Translations under genes and position numbers: made by a program | Origin: Eriocheir sinensis | Taxonomy: Eukaryota; Arthropoda; Malacostraca; Decapoda; Varunidae | Assembly (NCBI RefSeq): GCF_024679095.1 | Contig: NW_026111776.1 | Coordinates: 846,049-910,048, forward strand | DNA length: 64,000 nucleotides | Reading direction: 5' to 3' | The notes under the pieces: model-generated | What the model was told of the DNA's origin: nothing | The model's database searches: none | The model's input: only the letters and a program-made list of their open reading frames with translations | Shown: positions 58,158 through 64,000 of the stretch, one piece after another | How the letters are laid out: each line of letters begins with the position of its first letter | How positions within the stretch are numbered: the stretch's first letter is position 1

Positions 58158-59667
58158 ATTCCTGTATCCCTTTTTCCTGCATCTTAATCTTACCTGGAAC
58201 TGTAAGTTATTTTGTTACTTTTTTGCAATCGTTGGGCTTTAAAGTCAAGATTCTGGCTATGCAGCAGGTTTCAATTCACCTTACTTTTCTTTGTAAATTC
58301 GACAGCAAATCACTTAAAAATAGAGCCATTTTAATGGGAAAACACTTTACAACACTGCCAAAAGTATGTCATTACTGGTGTCAAAAATATCAAGTGGCAT
58401 AAACTACTGTTAAAGAAACGCGGAATGTAGATATCAGTTTCAAGGTTGGACAGGAAGTGTTTACAATCACTGGCGGTGAGCTGCCCTGCACGGCGACGAG
58501 TGACATCACGCGTACGAATTGGCTCACTGAAAATATCAAGGCTAGTTAGGAGGGACGCTGTTCAGTGAGCTAACAAGTGTGTCACACGAGGCACGTTCTG
58601 TGAGTATTCGGCTGGAATTACTTAAAACTACGTGAGAAATGAACTAGAAGGATTGTAAAGAGTGAGGGCTGACGCAGCGCATCCAAGGCGTCGCCCTACC
58701 ACTCTGCTATACTTGATGGCGGCCATTTATTTATGGAAATAGTAATTTAGGTAATGCAGTGTTTTCAGAAGCATTGTGATGACATTAATATTAGGGAACA
58801 AAAGTATTGTAGGAACTCGGCCCCAGAAAGCAATACAAAACACGAGTACACCGCCGCTAGCAGACAGCTGAGGTGGCGCGTTTACACTTGACCGACTCCT
58901 CTGTTATGCTAATCGTGGCGGAGATTCCCTCCTCCCTCGGCGATACACGCAGGGATGGCGCAACAACCCCGGCAATCAAAGAGCTCCACGGCCGCTAAGT
59001 ATAGGGCAAACTTCCTGGTCATTAAGTCCAACCTACACTCGCCGGCAGCCTCGGGGCGGTCATCTGTCCGGCATCCTAGTACCCATGATTGGGCACCGCA
59101 GCCTCTCCATGCGACCCCAGTGAGCCTGGGCCACCCCGGGCCCTGGAGAGGAAAGACTGGCACACGTAGCTTTGTAGACCTTTAAAGCTGAGATATTTTT
59201 TTAAAGAAAACAATAGTGTTTACTATTTTTCTCGAGAAGCAGCACAAATAGTATGCAGTGTAGTCCATCCCTTACTTTTGAACAGGCTAAAGAATGAAAC
59301 CGACTTAGTTATGCAACGTGCGTGTATGATGTATCCCTCAATCTTCGCCATAATGGTGAGTTGCTACGTGCTCGACGTCGATATTCCGAAACAGGCAATG
59401 TGGAGGTTGGGATGATGGTAGCAATGCCAGACGATGACGAGTAATGTCAGTGTCTGCATACTCGTTTTTGTCATGGGTGTATCGGGACGCAAGGCTGGTC
59501 TGGGGAAGTACATGGTAGCCCATACATGGTTTGAAAAGGTTCGGACAATGACATAGTGCGTAAGTTCGTGTGTGGTGGCGCTTCACATCATGATGCATTG
59601 CAGGTCGTCCCTACACTAACGTATACTTAATCTGCCTCCCCCTCACCCCATCTTTCCTTTCCCCCAG
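58158..59667. other. Low-repeat stretch directly upstream of the Wnt exon
   Basis: Probably intronic or upstream DNA of the Wnt gene. It ends in a strong polypyrimidine tract and acceptor (cctttcccccag). A moderately GC-rich block at 58910-59160 has an open frame on each strand but no recognised motif. Confidence 0.55.
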
Positions 59668-59897
59668 GACGGTGTCGTCAGCGGGGGTCCTGGGCGCCCA
59701 CCTGCTGTGCTCGCGGGTGCCCGGCCTCACGCCCCGCCAGAGCCGCATCTGTACGCGGGCGCCTGACGCCATGGTGGCCATCAGTGAAGGTGCGAGGGCG
59801 GGCCTGCGAGAGTGCCAGCGGCAGTTCCAGCATCATCGGTGGAGCTGTTCCCTGGCGTCTACCAGCAGCAGCGCGTTCGGCCACATCGTTCTTGTGG
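59668..59897 (+). CDS. Wnt7: Wnt7-like secreted signalling protein, internal exon
   Basis: Wnt proteins are secreted, lipid-modified ligands for Frizzled receptors. This exon encodes about 76 residues of the N-terminal domain. It contains the family pattern LGA-x3-C-x3-PGL-x-PRQ-x3-C, then PDA-x3-I-x-EGA-x2-G-x2-ECQ-x-QF-x4-RWSCS, and ends in FGHIVLVG, which places it in the Wnt7/Drosophila Wnt2 group. A pyrimidine-rich tract ending in cccccag precedes the exon. The first base completes a codon begun in the upstream exon. The donor is G|gtcagt, and the split codon rejoins exactly with the exon at 62306 to give the conserved GSREAA junction. The reading frame is clean. The upstream exon carrying the signal peptide was not recognised in the window. 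Family assignment rests on recalled family motifs; Wnt identity is very secure, the Wnt7 subtype somewhat less so. Confidence 0.88.
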
Positions 59898-62305
59898 GTC
59901 AGTTAATAATGGCTGGCGAGGTTTCATCCATGCTTTTCTAAACTACACATTTCAGACATTGATTGATATTATGCAGCTTGTATGGCACTTACTAACACAA
60001 AGATGGAAGCGAGCACCGTGACAGTAACACCCTCGTTCTCACTCGTCAGGATGTTACTTGTACTTCTGTCGCTCAGGATCATATGTAATAATCATAATAT
60101 AAGAGTAAGGCGATATAGTCATTCATGTTTCTGGGCTTCTAAAACTCCAGATGAACCTCTTAAAGTAGCCCGAGCTGCACGTACTGCATTGCATCCCTGA
60201 CCATTAAGCTGTCGTGGAGGGGAAGGTATGTATATACCTTTCTCCGCACTTGAGCATGGGATTAACCCTTGCGACATATCAGCAATACATATCAGCGCTC
60301 CCAGAGGCTCTCAGCGACCGTGTCCCCATTATTCTCCCGCCGCCGGGCAAGGGTGAGCACACAGCGCCCCACAAGGGTTGCTTCGTCCCCTCAACACGTC
60401 TCTTTCACTGCTCCCTGCCTGAGCCCCTGTTCCCCCTACTTATCTCCTTCTCTGCCCTCAGCTCTATTTGTTTACGTAATAGCATGTAATCCTCGTTTTG
60501 TACCGATTGTCATTTTTGTTCTCTAAAACCCAATTCAAAGGTCCATTAGCCTGGTAAGATCCCCCCGGGACATGGTCAGCTTGCCATATTTCTTCACCGA
60601 ACAACACTCTTCTCGTAAACCTTCCTACAAGATGAGCAGGTTTGTTATGAGTGTTTACCAACTACGTGTCCGTGTTCATGTAACTTTCAACTTGCTCAAA
60701 ACTCCTCTCGAAGATGGTCTGCAGACCGATTTACTGCGTGACATGTTCACTATTCAGGGACTGGCCTGCACCCCCTCGTTGTGAAAGCGTTGTGGACAGT
60801 CAATGAAGAAAGTCTTTTGTGCCACCAGTCTTAACAATCAGTTACGGTACATTCTCCTGGATGATCCTTTTCTAACGGAGGAAATCTGGCACAAAAGCCA
60901 CCAGTGAGGCTCGCTGCCCGCGGACATTATCTTACAAAAACCAAGGGGAGTGAGTTGAGCAGGGCAGGATGGGGCCCCGGACTGAACCAGATCATTTGTC
61001 GCATCACGAAGCCTGTATGGCCGGGGACAAGAAAACACCCGCCCTGCCATCCGCCCGGTGGGGTAGTTTGTGCTGGGGGCGCAGCTCCTCTTTCAGTGGC
61101 AGATGCACATTAACTGAACACATTATTTATGAACGCTAGAGTTCATGTATGTTTTCACATTATCAGACAACTTTTACAGCATTCGTAAGATGCAAAATAT
61201 ATAAATGCTGGGTCTTTCTGAGTTCACTCTCGACTTCCGCCAGCGCTGGCCACACCCATCTCTGAGGGGAGGGGAGGGAGCCAGTGTGTGGTCAGCGTGG
61301 CCATCATTGCACCGAAAGTAAAATTTATTAGTAATAAATGTCATGCCTTGAAGGAGCTAGTTGGGTGAGCATCAAAAGTGGCCGCCCGTCAGTCATGCTG
61401 TAGGCCGCCTCCTCCCCCTCCCCAGCAAGCCCAGTCACCCCCTTAATGGCCGGCCTCAGCCCCACCAGCCACGCGTCCCCTACAATTTTGTATATAAATC
61501 ACTCGTAGCGCTGGTGCCAGAACCGGTTGGGTTTCTTTATCTGTGTGCCCGTTTTCTGGCGTTGTAACGGCCCATCAGCAAGTATCCGCATGAAATCTGT
61601 GACGAGAATACCTCACATGACTTCTGTGATTCTGCGACGCCATACATGCCTGACATAAAGTGCAGGCAGCAAACTGTGGGTCATTTTCGGCATATAATCT
61701 CGTGGAGGCAAGACGTTAAACATAACGCCACAGAACTCTTCAGTGCTGCTGCTCCCGCCATCAACCCTCGGGACATCCCCATCGAGGGGCCGCCCGGTGA
61801 TTATGACGAAAAAGGCAAACACACGCAGACAGGCCGCCCTTGAATGTGGCATTGCTGGGTTATTGCCGCACCGGTGGCCTGGGGCAGCAGTCCTTCACCC
61901 ACTTCTTCCGAACGCCGCATTACACGCAAAGAATGTCTTGGAATCAAATAATTGTCTTGATGTTAATTAGTTTTTTTCAGGAATTCATAAATAAGTAACA
62001 GCGAACATGATCTGATTTGTCGTAACTCAGTTGTGTTGGTCTACGGAAAAGAATATACAATGACTTCTTGGTGTGGTTACCTGGATGGCTGAAGGCTTCC
62101 TTGACATTTTTTTCTCAACAAAGGAAAGTTCCTAGTGTGCTAATCTCTTGTGAATTATGACAGCTATGCCTCTAAAAAACAAAAATATTAATGGATGTCA
62201 GGTTAGTTATTGACATATAGGAACAGTTCAGTGCGGTGAGCGATGGTGCACCTCTGAAGGCCCTCACCTGTTCTCCCTCACCAATCCTCTCACTGGTATC
62301 CACAG
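59898..62305 (+). other. Wnt7 intron between the two visible exons
   Basis: This is a 2408 bp GT-AG intron (gtcagt...tatccacag). It is mostly low-repeat sequence, unlike the microsatellite-dense DNA to the left. Several moderately GC-rich blocks occur (for example 60300-60440, 60900-61090 and 61240-61480), but none has a recognisable protein motif together with splice sites. I see no transposon coding sequence in it. Confidence 0.75.
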
Positions 62306-62474
62306 GGAGCCGCGAGGCCGCCTACACGTACGCGGTGACCAGCGCGGGAGTCACCCACAGCGTCACGACCGCCTGCTCCCGTGGCAACATCTCCACCTTT
62401 GGCTGTGACGACCGCAGGCGAGGGCGGTACAGTTCTTCCGGGTGGAAATGGGGCGGCTGCAGCGCCGACATTAG
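62306..62474 (+). CDS. Wnt7: Wnt7-like secreted signalling protein, next internal exon
   Basis: The exon continues the Wnt reading frame from 59897. It reads [15 protein letters not shown], then a [10 protein letters not shown] stretch with an N-x-S glycosylation sequon (NIS), and ends at [12 protein letters not shown], the signature before the next conserved Wnt exon border. The acceptor is tatccacag|GG. The donor is AG|gtgaga, splitting an Arg codon after its second base. The exon is 169 bp and free of stops. One oddity: the usual C-G-C pair after the sequon reads F-G-C here (TTT where TGT is expected at about 62399-62401), so one conserved cysteine is absent. The remaining C-terminal Wnt exons, including the palmitoleoylated serine region, are not in the window. 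A retrotransposon fragment begins about 225 bp downstream, inside the next intron. Confidence 0.88.
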
Positions 62475-62699
62475 GTGAGAGGTGCATGTTAAGAATGTCC
62501 TGTTTGAACTCTTCATTCTCCTGGACATATATATCACAGACTTACTGTCAATGCATGCCCCAATACAACATATATGAAAGATGATAAACGCGGGGCATTC
62601 AGAATGAAGCAAGCTTACGTGTGCATGTACACCAAACAGCGTACTTTCATACACAGGACACCCAAATACTGATATACCATGCCATGTGTGTTTGCCTGA
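62475..62699 (+). other. Start of the next Wnt7 intron
   Basis: The intron starts with gtgaga after the Arg split codon. About 225 bp of unique sequence follow before retrotransposon-derived sequence begins at about 62700. The intron's acceptor lies beyond the window. Confidence 0.6.
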
Positions 62700-64000
62700 T
62701 GTTTTCTTCAAAATGGTGTTTTCTATGCCCTCTCTGGCCTCAATCCTCAGAAGGCTTATGGACCTGATGGAGTGCCTCCTATTGTCCTTAAAAACTGTGC
62801 CTCCGTGCTGTCACCCTGCCTGGTCAAACTCTTTCGCCTCTGCCTGTCAACATCTACCTTTCCTTCTTGCTGGAAGTATGCCTTCATACAGCCTGTACCT
62901 AAGAAGGGTGACCGCTCCAATCCCTCAAACTACCGTCCTATTGCTTTACTTTCTTGTCTATCTAAAGCTTTTGAATCAATCCTTAACCGGAAGATTCAAA
63001 AGCGCCTTTCCACTTATGTCCTTCTATCTGATCTCCAGTATGGGTTCCGCAAGGGCGTTCTACTGGTGATCTCCTAGTTAACTGACTCTTGGTCATCCTC
63101 TCTTAGCCGTTTCGGTGAAACTTTTGCTATTGCGCTGGACATATCAAAAGCTTTTGATAGGGTCTGGCACAAATCTTTGCTTTCTAAACTACCCTCCTAC
63201 GGTTTCTATCCTTCTCTCTGTACCTTTATCTCCAGTTTCCTTTCTGACCGTTCTATTTCTGCCGTGGTAGACGGTCACTGTTCTTCCCCTAAATCTATTA
63301 ACAGTGGTGTCCCACAGGGTTCTGTCCTATCTCCCACTCTTTTTCTGTTGTTCATTGATGATCTTCTTTCCAAAACGAACTGTCCTATCCATTCCTACGC
63401 CGATGATTCCACTCTGCATTATTCAACTTCTTTTAATAGAAGACCCACCCTTCAGGAACTTAACGACTCAAGGCTGGAGGCTGCAGAACGCTTAGCCTCA
63501 GACTTTACTATTATTTCCGATTGGGGCAAGAAGAACCTGGTGTCCTTCAACGCCTCAAAAACACAGTTTCTCCACCTATCCACTCGACACAATCCTCCAA
63601 ACAACTATCCCCTATTCTTTGACAACACCCAGCTATCACCTTCCTCAACACTAAACATCCTCGGTCTATCCTTAACTCAAAATCTCAACTGGAAACTTCA
63701 TATCTCATCTCTTACTAAATCAGCTTCCTCGAGGCTGGGCGTTCTGTACCGTCTCCGCCAGTTCTTCTCCCCTGCACAGTTGCTGTCCATATACAGGGGC
63801 CTTGTCCGCCCTCGTATGGAGTATGCATCTCATGTGTGGGGGGGCTCCACTCACACAGCTCTTCTGGACAGAGTGGAGGCTAAGGCTCTTCGTCTCATCA
63901 GCTCTCCTCCTCATACTGATAGTCTTCTACCTCTTAAATTCCGCCGCAATGTTGCCTCTCTTTCTATCTTCTATCGATATTTCCACGCTGACTGCTCTTC
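62700..64000 (+). mobile_element. Jockey-type non-LTR retrotransposon fragment, cut by the window end
   Basis: This reverse-transcriptase segment of a jockey-clade LINE lies in the same orientation as the Wnt gene. It opens at about 62700, just after an in-frame TGA (62697-62699), and enters the RT domain with the KA-x-GPDG-x-P motif at 62751. NYRPIALLSCLSKAFE (about 62928) and YGFRKG (about 63038) follow. LDISKAFDRVWH is at about 63135, GVPQGSVLSPTLFLL at about 63307, and the catalytic YADD box at 63396-63407. The thumb and C-terminal part (SWGGSTHTALLDRVEAKALRLI-like region) continues to the last base. No endonuclease domain is visible, so the copy appears 5'-truncated. A short out-of-frame stretch with a TAG at 63075-63077 breaks it. 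The clade call is from motif recognition and memory of similar decapod sequences. Confidence 0.9.
62739..64000 (+). pseudogene. Jockey-type reverse transcriptase, frameshifted, partial
   Basis: The RT reading frame is open on both sides of a local lesion. After YGFRKG (ending about 63053) one base appears to be missing. About 25 bases are then read out of frame and include TAG at 63075-63077, before a second small indel near 63080 restores the original frame. All later RT motifs, including YADD, are in that frame and no further stop occurs up to the window end. The two compensating indels lie within 30 bases. The copy is therefore young or only lightly decayed, but could not make an intact protein as written. 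Confidence 0.8.

Noticed and set aside
57766..58402. Small frames in the unique region before the Wnt exon as the missing first Wnt exon
   Set aside because: No signal peptide or Wnt N-terminal motif, and part of the region is SINE-like repeat.
58909..59185. Overlapping frames on both strands (84 and 76 codons)
   Set aside because: No recognised motif, no conserved splice context and similar openness on both strands.

Overview
The window looks like nuclear DNA from a decapod crustacean, probably a crab. The reasons are very long, near-perfect (GA)n, (CA)n, (AT)n and pyrimidine microsatellites every one to two kb, a short run of the arthropod telomere motif (TTAGG/CCTAA), decayed non-LTR retrotransposons of jockey, CR1/jockey and CR1/L2-like type, tRNA-derived SINE-like pieces, and one spliced host gene with canonical GT-AG introns. 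There are no prokaryotic operons, CRISPR arrays or rRNA genes. The species is inferred, not shown.

The only host gene I can defend is a Wnt family gene, best matched to Wnt7 (Drosophila Wnt2 type), on the + strand. Two internal exons are visible (59668-59897 and 62306-62474), joined in frame across a 2.4 kb intron. The first coding exon and the C-terminal exons lie outside the window or were not recognised. A jockey-type retrotransposon fragment starts at about 62700, in the next intron, and runs off the right end.

Layout. 1-15 kb: microsatellites, minisatellites (42 bp and 14 bp units), a TTAA-ended MITE-like copy, a SINE-like tail, a foldback and a ~1 kb-offset segmental duplication. 15.8-18.6 kb: three successive families of degenerate tandem repeats that read as an E/K/V/P-rich repetitive protein broken by very many frameshifts. 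18.6-33.3 kb: purine/pyrimidine-biased intergenic DNA with long GA/TC/CA tracts and local duplications. 33.5-38.4 kb: a near-complete CR1/jockey-superfamily non-LTR element (intact ORF1, broken ORF2) flanked on both sides by (GA)n on the same strand, as if it had inserted into a GA microsatellite. 41.1-42.3 kb: a ~97 bp satellite, followed by a promoter-like segment, a compound AT/AG/GATA microsatellite, RT remnants and a telomere-like tract. 45-54.4 kb: fragments of one CR1/L2-like family plus a 27 bp minisatellite of about 35 copies. 54.4-64 kb: lower repeat density, SINE-like pieces and the Wnt exons.

No new multi-gene system is evident. The items most worth a second look are the retrotransposon within GA repeats, the decayed repetitive coding block at 15.8-18.6 kb, the missing cysteine in the Wnt exon, and the two-state 27 bp minisatellite.
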